Made by a program: the position numbers and the translations under genes
Assembly: GCF_030758955.1 (NCBI RefSeq)
Contig: NZ_CP132360.1
Coordinates: forward strand, 1,783,313-1,847,312
DNA from: Agrococcus beijingensis
GTDB taxonomy: Bacteria; Actinomycetota; Actinomycetes; Actinomycetales; Microbacteriaceae
Reading direction: 5' to 3'
Length of the DNA stretch: 64,000 nt
Part shown: piece after piece, positions 8,477-17,319 of the stretch
Numbering within the stretch: position 1 is the stretch's first letter
Layout: every line of letters starts with the position of its first letter
The notes under the pieces: model-generated
What the model was told of the DNA's origin: nothing
The model's database searches: none
What the model saw: only the letters and a program-made list of their open reading frames with translations

Positions 8477-9274
8477 ATGAAGATCGTGGTGCTCATGAAG
8501 CCCGTGCCCGACACCTATGGAGAGCGCAAGCTGAGCCTCGAGACCGGCCTGGCCGACCGCGACGCGAGCGAGACCGTGCTCGACGAGATCGGCGAGCGCG
8601 CGCTCGAGGCGGCGCTGCGGCACGCCGAGGCGGCGGGCGACGCCGAGGTGGTCGTGCTGTCGATGTCGCCCGAGGGGTCGCAGGCGGCGCTCCGCAAGGC
8701 GCTCGCGATGGGTGCGGCGTCCGCCGTGCACGTCGCCGACCCGCGGCTCGCGGGCGCCGACCTCGTGCGCACCGCCGAGGTGCTCGCCGCGGCCCTGCGC
8801 GAGACCGGCTTCGACCTCGTGATCGCGGGGGACGCATCCACCGACGGCACCGGCGGCGTGATGGCGGCGATGCTCGCCGAGCTGCTCGAGCTGCCCGCGA
8901 TCACGCGGCTCCAGACGCTCGAGATCACGGCGGATGCGGTGCGCGGCACCCGCGCGACCGACGGCGGCGAGATGGTCGCCCAGGCGCCGCTGCCGGCGGT
9001 CGTCTCGGTCACCGAGTCGCTGCCCGACCCGCGCTTCCCGGCGCTGCGCGGCATCATGAGCGCGAAGAAGAAGCCGGTCGAGGTGCGCACGCTCGACGAC
9101 CTGGGCGTCGAGCTCGACGACCTGGGCGTCGAGCTCGACGAGACCGCGGCGCCCCGGGCGATCATGACGACCGTGGCCGAGCGGCCGCCGCGCGCGGCCG
9201 GCACGATCATCACCGACAGCGGCGACGCGGGCGAGCAGATCGCCGCGTTCCTGGCCGAGCGGAGGCTCGCATGA
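8477..9274 (+). CDS. etfB: Electron transfer flavoprotein beta subunit
   Basis: The 265-residue EtfB (N-terminus MKIVVLMKPVPDTYG) has the AMP-binding region GDASTDGTGGVMAAMLAE and the recognition-loop segment LPDPRFPALRGIMSAKKK. With EtfA it accepts electrons from the acyl-CoA dehydrogenases encoded at 2.4 and 4.6 kb and delivers them to the quinone pool. GAGAGGAG lies upstream of the ATG. In the C-terminal part, a 21-bp unit is duplicated in tandem (DLGVELD twice, near 9107-9148), which adds seven residues. It overlaps etfA by ATGA. Confidence 0.95.
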   Translation: MKIVVLMKPVPDTYGERKLSLETGLADRDASETVLDEIGERALEAALRHAEAAGDAEVVVLSMSPEGSQAALRKALAMGAASAVHVADPRLAGADLVRTAEVLAAALRETGFDLVIAGDASTDGTGGVMAAMLAELLELPAITRLQTLEITADAVRGTRATDGGEMVAQAPLPAVVSVTESLPDPRFPALRGIMSAKKKPVEVRTLDDLGVELDDLGVELDETAAPRAIMTTVAERPPRAAGTIITDSGDAGEQIAAFLAERRLA

Positions 9275-10239
9275 ACCCCATCCTCGTGCTGCTGCCCGCC
9301 GCCCCCGGCGGCGGCCTGATCGCCGGCGCCGCCGATGTGCTGGGCGCCGCCGCGCAGATCGGCACGCCTGTCGCCCTGGTGACGGGGCCGGCGGATGCGC
9401 TGCCCGAGCTCGCCGGGCAGGCCGCCTCGCTCGGGGCGACCGTCGTGCACACCGCCGTCACGGATGCCGCGGTGCTCGGCGTCCCGGCCGCCGACGCCGC
9501 ACAGTCGGCCGTCGCCGCGGTCGCCCCCGACGCCGTGCTGGTGCCCGCGACGGTCGAGGGCCGCGAGCTCGCGGGCCGCCTCGCGATCCGCCTGCGCGCC
9601 CCGCTCGCCGCCGACGCCGTGGGCGTCTCGCGCGACGACGAGGGCGTGCTCGCGCAGCACTCGGTCTACGGCGGCGCCTACCTGGTCGATGCGGCAGCCA
9701 CCTATGGGCCGCTCATCGTCACCGTGCGCCTCGGCGCGATCGACCACCGCGCCGAGGCGGCGACGCCCGACGTGCGGCCGCTCGAGGTGGCCGCATCGGG
9801 CCGCCCGGCTGCGACGGTCGAGGGCTTCGAGGCCGCCGCGCAGCAGTCGACGCGCCCCGACCTGCGCTCGGCGAAGCGCGTCGTCTCCGGCGGCCGCGGG
9901 CTCGGCTCGCAGGAGCGGTTCGCGCTCGTCGAGCAGCTGGCGGATGCGCTCGGTGCAGCCGTCGGGGCCTCTCGCGCGGCCGTCGACGCCGGCTACGTGC
10001 CGCACGACGCGCAGGTCGGCCAGACGGGCACCTCGGTGTCGCCCGACCTCTACGTCGCGGTCGGCATCTCGGGCGCGATCCAGCACCGCGCCGGCATGCA
10101 GACGGCCAAGACGATCGTCGCGATCGACAAGGATGCGTCGGCGCCGATCATGGAGATCGCCGACCTCGGCGTCGTGGGCGACCTGTTCACGATCGTGCCG
10201 CAGCTGATCGCCGCGCTCGAGGCGCGGAAGCAGGCGTAG
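9271..10239 (+). CDS. etfA: Electron transfer flavoprotein alpha subunit
   Basis: The 322-residue EtfA has the C-terminal FAD domain with SGGRGLGSQERF, QVGQTGTSVSPDLYVAVGIS, GAIQHRAGMQ and the closing AIDKDASAPIMEIADLGVVGD. Its length is typical. It forms the heterodimer with EtfB and is translationally coupled to it by a 4-nt overlap. The next gene begins two bases after its stop, so a third cistron belongs to this operon. Confidence 0.95.
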   Translation: MNPILVLLPAAPGGGLIAGAADVLGAAAQIGTPVALVTGPADALPELAGQAASLGATVVHTAVTDAAVLGVPAADAAQSAVAAVAPDAVLVPATVEGRELAGRLAIRLRAPLAADAVGVSRDDEGVLAQHSVYGGAYLVDAAATYGPLIVTVRLGAIDHRAEAATPDVRPLEVAASGRPAATVEGFEAAAQQSTRPDLRSAKRVVSGGRGLGSQERFALVEQLADALGAAVGASRAAVDAGYVPHDAQVGQTGTSVSPDLYVAVGISGAIQHRAGMQTAKTIVAIDKDASAPIMEIADLGVVGDLFTIVPQLIAALEARKQA

Positions 10240-10241
10240 CG

Positions 10242-11186
10242 GTGACGGGCGTGCGACGCGGACTGCCGCGGGAGCCCGGGGGAGAGCCCTGGCCGCCCGC
10301 GGGATCGGGTGCGCCCGCGCTCGCGGTCGCGGAGCCGGTGGTCGCCGAGCCCTCGGTCGCGGGGCCGGTGGTCGCGGAGCCGGCGCTCGCCGAGCCCGCG
10401 CCAGTCGCTGCGCCGTCGTCCGCCGAGCCGTCCGTCGCGGAGACGGTCGCCGAGCAGCGCGCTGCCGAGCCGACCGTTTCCGGTACCGATCTGCGGGTCG
10501 CGGCTGCCGACACCGGCAATTCGGTACCGGCAACCGGGCACTCGCTGCGCCGGGGACTGCCGCGCACGCCGGGCGGCGAGCCGTGGCCGCCCGCAGTGCT
10601 CGCGCCGCTCGCAGCAGCACCAGCCTCGGCAGGTGGCGCTGCGACGACGCCTGCCGCCGCAGCGCCCGCGCCGGAGCAGCAGCCGACCAGCACGCCGACA
10701 CCCGCGCTCGCCCCTGCCGCCGTCGCCGTCGACCCGCAGGACGTCGCGGCTCTGGCCGCAGGTGCGGAACGGCCCATCGTCCCCGCCGGCACGGGCCATT
10801 CGGTGCCCGAGCCCGGGCGCGCCGTCGTGCGCCGCGGTCTGCCCCGCATTGCCGGTGGCGAGCCGTGGCCGCCGGCGTCCGCTGCGCCTGCGGCGGCGGT
10901 GACTGCTGCTGCGTCGACGCCCGCGGCCGCCGCGCCGGTCCCGGCCACCGCCGCCGCGGCCACCGCCGCTGCGGCAGCCGCCGCGACCGACCGGGTGCGG
11001 CTCGCCGCCGAGCGGGCGGTCTTCGACGCCGGCCCCCGCGACAGGGCTGCCGTCGACGACGACGCCCGCATGGTGCGCCAGGCGCTGGTCGCGTCGCAGC
11101 CGCTGTGGCGGCGCGTGCTGACGACGCTGCTCCCTCCGAGCCTGTTGCGCGTCACCCCGCCGACGCAAGAGCCGCCGCAGCAGTAG
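10242..11186 (+). CDS. Low-complexity Ala/Pro-rich protein with three RRGLPR..GGEPWPP motifs
   Basis: The 314-residue protein starts at a GTG two bases after the etfA stop, so it is very likely co-translated. A 15-residue motif RRGLPRxPGGEPWPP occurs at residues 5-19, 103-117 and 197-211 (the third has RRGLPRIAGGEPWPP). The last two copies are preceded by a TGHS or GHSVP segment. The spacers are almost wholly Ala, Pro, Val and Glu and look disordered. Residues 249-300 form a conserved-looking basic and hydrophobic end (DRVRLAAERAVFDAGPRDRA, then LWRRVLTTLLPPSLLRV). There is no signal peptide or clear membrane span. I do not recognise a function; the layout suggests a multivalent linear-motif scaffold linked to ETF. 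Confidence 0.75.
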   Translation: MTGVRRGLPREPGGEPWPPAGSGAPALAVAEPVVAEPSVAGPVVAEPALAEPAPVAAPSSAEPSVAETVAEQRAAEPTVSGTDLRVAAADTGNSVPATGHSLRRGLPRTPGGEPWPPAVLAPLAAAPASAGGAATTPAAAAPAPEQQPTSTPTPALAPAAVAVDPQDVAALAAGAERPIVPAGTGHSVPEPGRAVVRRGLPRIAGGEPWPPASAAPAAAVTAAASTPAAAAPVPATAAAATAAAAAAATDRVRLAAERAVFDAGPRDRAAVDDDARMVRQALVASQPLWRRVLTTLLPPSLLRVTPPTQEPPQQ

Positions 11187-11263
11187 CTGCCGCCGCGGTA
11201 GCCGCGGTCGCTGCCGCTGCCGCTGCCGCAGCAGTAGCCGCCGCCTCGCGGCACCGACCGGGA

Positions 11264-11355
11264 GCACAACGCAAGCCTGGCGTCCGCATCCGGCGGTGGA
11301 TCGCGCCGCACGGACGTCAGCGCCGCCGAACGCGCCACGCGGGCTTGCGTTGTGC
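11264..11355. repeat. Family D long inverted repeat, copy D1
   Basis: Perfect 14-bp arms GCACAACGCAAGCC and GGCTTGCGTTGTGC stand at the ends of a 92-bp element. The interior is GC-rich with only partial self-pairing. It fills most of the 252-bp gap between the motif-repeat gene and cofC, both on the plus strand. The rest of the gap (11187-11263) is low-complexity GCCGCTGCC sequence that reads like decayed Ala-rich coding DNA. A second copy of the element is at 42787-42880. Confidence 0.85.
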
Positions 11356-11438
11356 AGACAGTGCGAGGCGAGTGTCGTGCGAGGCGCGACGATGCAGGGG
11401 GTCCGGCGCGGCATCCGGCTCGCCGTAGGCTTGGCTCC

Positions 11439-12044
11439 GTGCAGTGGTCGATCGTGATTCCCGTCAAGGGCTCCATCGGCAAGTCGCGCCTCGACGCGGG
11501 CGATGCACGGGCTGCGCTCGCCGTGGCCTTCGCGCGTGACGCGATCTCGGCGGCGCGAGCGGCCGCATCCGTCGATCTCGTGGTGGTCGTGACCGGCGAC
11601 CCCGACGTCACCGACTGCCTCGAGGGCGTGCAGACGGTCGCCGACCCCGGAGGCGGGCTGCACGCCGCGATCATGGCGGGCATCGCGACGCTCGACCCGG
11701 CGGCGCCCGCGGCGGTCGTGCTGGGCGACCTGCCCGCGCTGACGCCGCACAACCTCGACGCGACGCTCGCGCTGGCCGTCGGCGAGCGGCGCTCCTTCGT
11801 GCCCGACTCGCTCATGACCGGCACCACGATGCTCGCGGCGACGAGGGCGGATGCGCTGCGCCCGCACTTCGGCCCAGGCTCCGCCGAGCTGCACCGCGAG
11901 GCCGGTCACGTGGCGCTGCCCGTGCCGCAGGGCACGGGGCTGCGCCTCGACGTCGACGAGCTCGCCGACCTGCACCGGGCGATCGACGCCGGCGTCGGCC
12001 CGCACACGCGCGCGGTGCTCGCGAGCGCGTCGCTCTCGGCCTAG
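11439..12044 (+). CDS. cofC: 2-phospho-L-lactate / phosphoenolpyruvate guanylyltransferase (F420 biosynthesis)
   Basis: The 201-residue CofC/FbiD-type nucleotidyltransferase has the N-terminal VIPVKGSIGKSRL nucleotide-binding segment, VADPGGGLHAAIMAGI, LGDLPALTPHNL (metal-binding Asp) and FVPDSLMTGTTML. It activates 2-phospholactate, or phosphoenolpyruvate in actinobacteria such as mycobacteria, with GTP for transfer by CofD. The GTG at 11439 gives the family N-terminus; a longer frame upstream runs into the family D repeat and is not credible. The gene converges on cofD across two family C palindromes. Confidence 0.9.
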   Translation: MQWSIVIPVKGSIGKSRLDAGDARAALAVAFARDAISAARAAASVDLVVVVTGDPDVTDCLEGVQTVADPGGGLHAAIMAGIATLDPAAPAAVVLGDLPALTPHNLDATLALAVGERRSFVPDSLMTGTTMLAATRADALRPHFGPGSAELHREAGHVALPVPQGTGLRLDVDELADLHRAIDAGVGPHTRAVLASASLSA

Positions 12045-12090
12045 CGCGCGGCAGAAGCGGCGTCGCGCCCGCGCGAGTGCCCGCCCGCGC

Positions 12091-12149
12091 GACGTGTGTC
12101 CGATATGGCTGTCGACGTGGCACTTTCGGCCCCATATCGGACACACGTC
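12091..12149. repeat. Family C inverted repeat, copy C1
   Basis: Perfect 18-bp arms GACGTGTGTCCGATATGG and CCATATCGGACACACGTC flank a 23-nt spacer. It sits with C2 in the 300-bp gap between convergent cofC and cofD. The spacer contains ACGTGGCACTTTCGGC, shared with C2, so the two copies probably arose by local duplication. Confidence 0.9.
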
Positions 12150-12195
12150 GCCGACCTCGGCCGACCGGCAGCGTTTGTGCGCAGCGGGATCGGAG

Positions 12196-12248
12196 GTGTG
12201 TCCGATATGGGCCTCAACGTGGCACTTTCGGCCCCATATCGGACACAC
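12196..12248. repeat. Family C inverted repeat, copy C2
   Basis: The 16-bp arms GTGTGTCCGATATGGG and CCCATATCGGACACAC are perfect, with a spacer nearly identical to that of C1. Together C1 and C2 could form two strong hairpins ending both convergent F420 transcripts. The remaining 96 bp to cofD are simple GGCGGGC repeats with nothing else recognisable. Confidence 0.9.
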
Positions 12249-12344
12249 TTCGGCGCGGCGGGCGGCGGGCGGCGGGCGGAGTGGCGGCGGGCGACGGGCG
12301 GCGGGCGCGGGCGGCGGGGTGTGCCCCGCGCGGGCGAGCGTCCC

Positions 12345-13297
12345 TCAGCCGGCGATCGCCGCCGCCAGCGCGAGCGCCTCGCGCGCGACCTGCGCCGCCG
12401 GCTCGCCGGGGGTGAGCAGCAGCGGCCGTGCCTCTGCGCGGATGCCGAGCGAGCGGAGCCCGGCCAGCCCCGCCTCGTCCTCCTCGGCGAGCAGCCAGCC
12501 GTCGAGGATGCCGCCCTGCGAGCGTGCGCCGTAGTGCGCGGCGACCGCAGCCGCATCCGCCTCGACACCGATGACCGCCAGGCACGTCGCCGCCATGCCG
12601 CGCAGCGCCCGCCCGCCGATGATCGGGGCGACGCCCACGACCGGGGCCGCCGCCGTCTCGAGCGCGTCGCGCACCCCGGGGAGGCCGAGGATCGTGCCGA
12701 TCGACACGACCGGGTTCGAGGGGGCGATGAGCACGACGTCGGCGTCGGCGATCGCCGCGCGCGCCGCGTGCGAGATGCGGGCGCGCTCTGCGCCGTGCTG
12801 CACGAACCGCTGCGCGGGCAGCTGCGCCCGGGTGCGCACCCACCACTCCTCGAAGTGGATGACGCCCTCGTCGGTCACCACGTGCGTCGGCACCTCGTCG
12901 TCGGTGACGGGCAGCAGGGTGACGCCGAGCGGCCAGCGCGCGGCGAGCTGCGCGGTCGCCTCGGTGAGGGTGCGCCCCTCGCGCAGCAGCGCCGTGCGGG
13001 CCAGGTGCGTGCCGAGGTCGAGGTCGCCGAGCGTGAACCAGGGCCAGCCGACACCGTAGGCGGTCAGCTCGCCCGCGACCCGCTCGCTCTCGCCGGCGCG
13101 CCCCCAGCCGCGGTCGCCGTCGACGACGCCCGCGAGCGCGTACATGAGCGAGTCGAGGTCGGGGCAGACCTTCACGCCCGCGAGCCACATGTCGTCGCCG
13201 ACGTTCGCGACGACGGTGATCGCAGCGTCGGGCGCAGCATCGCGCAGCCCGAGCGCGAAACGGGCGCCGCCGACGCCGCCGGCCAGCACGGTGATCC

Positions 13298-13301
<4 letters not shown>
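12345..13301 (-). CDS. cofD: 2-phospho-L-lactate transferase (F420 biosynthesis, FbiA type)
   Basis: The 318-residue enzyme joins the activated phospho-C3 acid to the deazaflavin FO to give (dehydro-)F420-0. It shows the N-terminal VLAGGVGGARFALGL, the VANVGDDMWLAGVKVCPDLD segment, HFEEWWVRTR and IAPSNPVVSIGTIL, all hallmarks of CofD/FbiA. The ATG overlaps the stop of the ABC ATPase gene by 4 nt, so cofD is the last gene of a four-gene operon with an importer of the F420-0 class. It is convergent with cofC. No FO synthase (fbiC/cofGH) is present in this window. Confidence 0.94.
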
Positions 13302-14079
<778 letters not shown>

Positions 14080-14083
<4 letters not shown>

Positions 14084-15270
14084 GTGCGCACCCGCCCCGT
14101 GAGCATGAAGAGCGCGAACACGGGGGCCCCGATCAGCGCGGTCACGATGCCGACGGGCAGCTCGCGCGGATCGAACGCCGCACGCGCGACAGTGTCGCTG
14201 ACGAGCAGCACGATCGCGCCGGCGAGGCCAGAGGCGGGCAGCAGCAGCGCGTGCGCGCCGCCGACCACCAGCCGCACCGCGTGGGGCACGACGAGCCCGA
14301 TGAAGCCGATCGCACCCGAGACCGACACCAGCACGCCGGTGACGAGCGCGCACGCGACCAGCAGCGCCCAGCGGGTGCGGCGGGCGTCGACGCCGAGCGC
14401 GCCGGCCGCCGCGTCGCCGAGCGCGAGCGCGTCGAGCAGGCGGCCGGTCGCGAGCAGCGGCACGGCCAGCGCGACGCCGACGAGTGCGATCAGCGCGCTC
14501 GACCACGAGGTGGCGGCGAGCGAGCCGAGCAGCCACGCGAGGATCTCGCGGAACGCGTCGCCGTCGGCCCGCCAGAAGATCACCAGCGACACCACGGCAG
14601 AGGCGGCGGATGCGGTCACCACGCCCGCGAGCACGGTGCGGGTGGGCGTCGCCCCACCCGAGGCGGCGGCGAGACCGAGCGTCGCGAGCAGCGCGAGCAG
14701 CGCACCGGCGAACGCCGCGACAGGCAGCAGCACGCCGACCCCGGCGATGAGCACGAGCACGGCGCCGACCGAGGCGCCCGAGGAGACGCCCAGCAGGTAG
14801 GGGTCGGCGAGCGGGTTGCGCACGAGCGCCTGCATGACGGCGCCGACGATCGCGAGCCCGGCGCCGACCGCGCAGGCGGCGAGCACGCGCGGCAGCCGCA
14901 GGTCGACGACGATCGCGTCGCTCACGGCGCCGAGCGGTGTGCTGCCGATGCCGAGCCGCGCGGCGAGGGCCGCGAGCGCGTCGCCGGGCGCGATGCCGGC
15001 CGCGCCGAGGGTGGTCGCGGCGAGCGCGAGCGCCACGAGCAGCGCGGCGAGCGCGGGCAGCGCCCAGCGGCGCCCGCGTCGCCCGCGCTGCGGCAGATGC
15101 AGGGCCAACGGCCGCTTCGGCGAGGCCTTTGCGGCCACTGGCCCTGCATCTGTGCTGCGCGTGGGCTCAGGAACCGGGCGCGTGGGCTCCGCAGCGGCGC
15201 GCGTCGGCGCAGCGGCGCCGTCCGCGGGTGCCGCGCCGCCGCGCGCGGTGGGGCGATCGGTGCGCGTCAT
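14080..15270 (-). CDS. FecCD-family ABC permease, F420-precursor importer type, with odd N-terminal extension
   Basis: The 396-residue permease has about nine or ten hydrophobic segments and the FecCD motifs RLPRVLAACAVGAGLA, NPLADPYLLGVSSGAS and GFIGLVVPHAVRLVVG. The ATG at 15270 overlaps the binding-protein stop by 4 nt. Before the first membrane segment there is a roughly 60-residue extension rich in Ala, Pro, Thr and Arg. Part of it (about TDAGPVAAKASPKRPLALHL) is encoded by a family A inverted repeat lying in frame (15094-15152). Typical FecCD proteins are 330-350 residues, so the extension is an insertion or start-side growth. Confidence 0.88.
15094..15152. repeat. Family A inverted repeat, copy A2, inside the permease gene
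   Basis: The 22-bp arms (CAGATGCAGGGCCAACGGCC and two more bases, pairing with GCGGCCACTGGCCCTGCATC plus two) have two mismatches and a 15-nt spacer. The repeat is wholly inside the 5' coding part of the FecCD permease and reads through in frame. Copies A1 and A3 of the same family lie between genes or at a gene end. Confidence 0.85.
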
Positions 15271-16250
15271 CCGAGACCCATCGCGCGGACCGCATCCGCC
15301 ACCGTCTGCACGGCGTCGACCGACCGGACACCGGCCTCCGCCATCGGGAACGGCACGACCACGAAGCGCTCCTCCTGCACCGCCGACAGCTGCGCGGTGG
15401 CGGCGTTGCCCCGCAGCCGCTCGATCTTCGAGGCGGCCGTGTGCCAGGGGGCGTCGACGAGCACGATCACGTCGGCGTCGCTCGCGGCGACCGCCTCCCA
15501 CGAGAGCGTCGTCCAGGTCTCGTCGATGTCGGCGGCGACGTTCGTGAGCCCGGCGGTCTCGAGCACCAGCTGCGGGGCGCCCGAGCCGGCGCCGACGTAG
15601 GGGGCGTCCTCGCCGGAGGAGTACCAGAGCGCACGCAGCTCGCCCGAGACCGGCTCGACGGCATCGACCGCGGCGCGCTGCTCGGCCAGCAGCGCGACGC
15701 CCGCGTCAGGTGCCCCGAGCACCGTCGCGGCATCGCGGAACTCGCCGAGCAGCGCATCCCACGTCAGCGGCGGCACGTCGGTCGACCAGCAGGCGGCGGG
15801 CGAGACCCAGGTGGTCACGCCCAGCTCGGCCAGCGTCGCGCGGTCGCCGATCGCCTCGGGCGCGAACGCCGACTCCCAGCCCGCGACGATCGCGTCGGGC
15901 TCGAGCCCCAGCACCGCCTCGCGCGACGGCATGCCCTCGATGGTCGGCGCGTCGGCGCCCGCGAGCGGCCCGTCGAGGAACGCGGTCGACACCAGCGCGT
16001 CGCCGAGCCCCAGCGCCACGACGAGCTCAGCCGCGGTCGACTTCACCGCCACGATCCGCTCGGCCGGCGCCGCCCGCGGCGTGACCGCGACGCCGCAGTC
16101 GTCGACCGTCGTCTGCGCACCGGCGGGGGCGGATGCGTCCACCGACACCGTGGGAATGGTGCTCGTGGCCGACAGCGGCGTCGCGCAGCCGGTCAGCAGG
16201 AGCGCGCTGAGCGCGACGGTGGTGGCGGCAAGACGGGCAGGTGCGGGCAT
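15267..16250 (-). CDS. Periplasmic-type binding lipoprotein, F420-precursor importer type
   Basis: The 327-residue protein has a lipoprotein signal ending in LSALLLTGC (lipid-modified Cys22), a Ser/Thr-rich linker and a class III (FepB/BtuF-like) binding fold with ERIVAVKSTAAELVVALGLG and LGLEPDAIVAGWESAF. It captures the ligand for the permease/ATPase encoded downstream, with 4-nt overlaps throughout. It starts the four-gene operon ending in cofD and is divergent from the pyrimidine catabolism operon. The ligand is inferred as F420-0 or, given cofC/cofD here, the earlier precursor FO. Confidence 0.88.
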   Translation of the reverse strand: MPAPARLAATTVALSALLLTGCATPLSATSTIPTVSVDASAPAGAQTTVDDCGVAVTPRAAPAERIVAVKSTAAELVVALGLGDALVSTAFLDGPLAGADAPTIEGMPSREAVLGLEPDAIVAGWESAFAPEAIGDRATLAELGVTTWVSPAACWSTDVPPLTWDALLGEFRDAATVLGAPDAGVALLAEQRAAVDAVEPVSGELRALWYSSGEDAPYVGAGSGAPQLVLETAGLTNVAADIDETWTTLSWEAVAASDADVIVLVDAPWHTAASKIERLRGNAATAQLSAVQEERFVVVPFPMAEAGVRSVDAVQTVADAVRAMGLG

Positions 16251-16421
16251 CGGTGATCCTTCTGGGCAGGCTGACGCGAACGGTCTTCGCGGTCGCGCGC
16301 GGAGGTGATGCCCGGCGCGATCACGATTCTACGGCCCCGCCGCGCCGACCTGTGTTTCGCCTGCGTGAACGTTGCGCCCGACCCCCTATCGCTCGCGGCA
16401 GGTCTGGGGTTGACTGGCGCT

Positions 16422-16435
16422 CCGGCATGTGCCGG
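16422..16435. promoter_or_regulatory. Inverted repeat CCGGCA-TG-TGCCGG upstream of pyrimidine operon
   Basis: The 6-bp arms are perfect. The element lies 25 bp before the first gene of the hydantoin/pyrimidine operon and just after a TTGACT hexamer (16410-16415) that resembles a -35 box. I see no good -10 at the right distance, so the promoter reading is weak. An operator for a local regulator is a reasonable guess; no such regulator is encoded next to it. The rest of the 210-bp divergent region shows nothing else clear. Confidence 0.35.
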
Positions 16436-16460
16436 TCAGAGCGAGGAAGCCGAGGGCAAG

Positions 16461-17309
16461 ATGACCACAGTGCGGGCAGCGATCTCCCAGACCACCTGGA
16501 CGGGCGACAAGGAGTCGATGCTCGACCGCCACGAGCAGTTCCAGCGCGAGGCAGCCGCGCAGGGCGCGCAGGTGATGTGCTTCCAGGAGCTCTTCTACGG
16601 CCCCTACTTCGGCATCACGCAGGACAAGAAGTACTACGACTACGCCGAGCCGGCCGACGGCCCGATCGTGCAGCGCTTCGCGAGCCTCGCGAAGGAGCTC
16701 GGCATGGTCACGATCCTGCCGATCTACGAGGAGGAGCAGACCGGCGTCTACTACAACTCGGCCGTCGTCGTCGATGCCGACGGCACGACGCTCGGCACCT
16801 ACCGCAAGCACCACCTGCCGCACCTCGACCGCTTCTGGGAGAAGTTCTACTTCCGCCCCGGCAACCTCGGCTACCCGGTCTTCGAGACCGCCGTCGGCAA
16901 GGTGGGCGTCTACATCTGCTACGACCGGCACTTCCCCGAGGGCTGGCGCGAGCTGGGGCTGAACGGCGCGCACATGGTGTTCAACCCCAACGCGACGAAG
17001 CCCGGGCTCTCGAACCGGCTGTGGGAGGTCGAGGGTCCCGCCGCGGCGGTCGCGAACGGCTACTACGTGCTGCAGCCCAACCGGGTGGGCCGCGAGGACA
17101 ACGAGTACGGCGAGCTCGCCGTCGACTTCTACGGCACCAGCCAGGTGATCGACCCGCGCGGCAACTTCGTGGGGGAGCGCGGCTCCGCCGATCACGAGGA
17201 GCTGCTGGTGCGCGACCTCGACCTGGAGATGGTGAAGCAGATGCGCGACGACTGGCAGTTCTACCGGGATCGCCGGCCCGACTCGTACACCCGGATCGCG
17301 AAGCCGTAA
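16461..17309 (+). CDS. Nitrilase-superfamily amidohydrolase, probable beta-ureidopropionase
   Basis: The 282-residue C-N hydrolase has the complete catalytic triad: Glu43 (FQELFYGPYF), Lys116 (TYRKHHLPH) and Cys153 (VYICYDRHFPEGWR). The sequence around Cys153 and the VGREDNEYGELAVDFYGTS region fit N-carbamoyl-beta-alanine/N-carbamoyl amino acid amidohydrolases. The ATG at 16461 gives the family N-terminus after a GAGGAAGCCGAGGG stretch; upstream in-frame starts add unrelated sequence. As first gene of the operon with dihydropyrimidinase it should release CO2, ammonia and a beta- or D-amino acid from the carbamoyl product. Confidence 0.9.
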   Translation: MTTVRAAISQTTWTGDKESMLDRHEQFQREAAAQGAQVMCFQELFYGPYFGITQDKKYYDYAEPADGPIVQRFASLAKELGMVTILPIYEEEQTGVYYNSAVVVDADGTTLGTYRKHHLPHLDRFWEKFYFRPGNLGYPVFETAVGKVGVYICYDRHFPEGWRELGLNGAHMVFNPNATKPGLSNRLWEVEGPAAAVANGYYVLQPNRVGREDNEYGELAVDFYGTSQVIDPRGNFVGERGSADHEELLVRDLDLEMVKQMRDDWQFYRDRRPDSYTRIAKP

Positions 17310-17319
17310 GGGGGCACTG

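Noticed and set aside
11187..11263. Extra C-terminal domain of the RRGLPR protein beyond its TAG
   Set aside because: The sequence continues as GCCGCTGCC repeats that would encode poly-Ala with further stops; it is low-complexity DNA.
15270..15501. An upstream start for the FecCD permease giving a 473-residue protein
   Set aside because: It would lie inside the binding-protein gene in another frame, with Arg-rich composition; the ATGA overlap at 15267-15270 is the natural junction.
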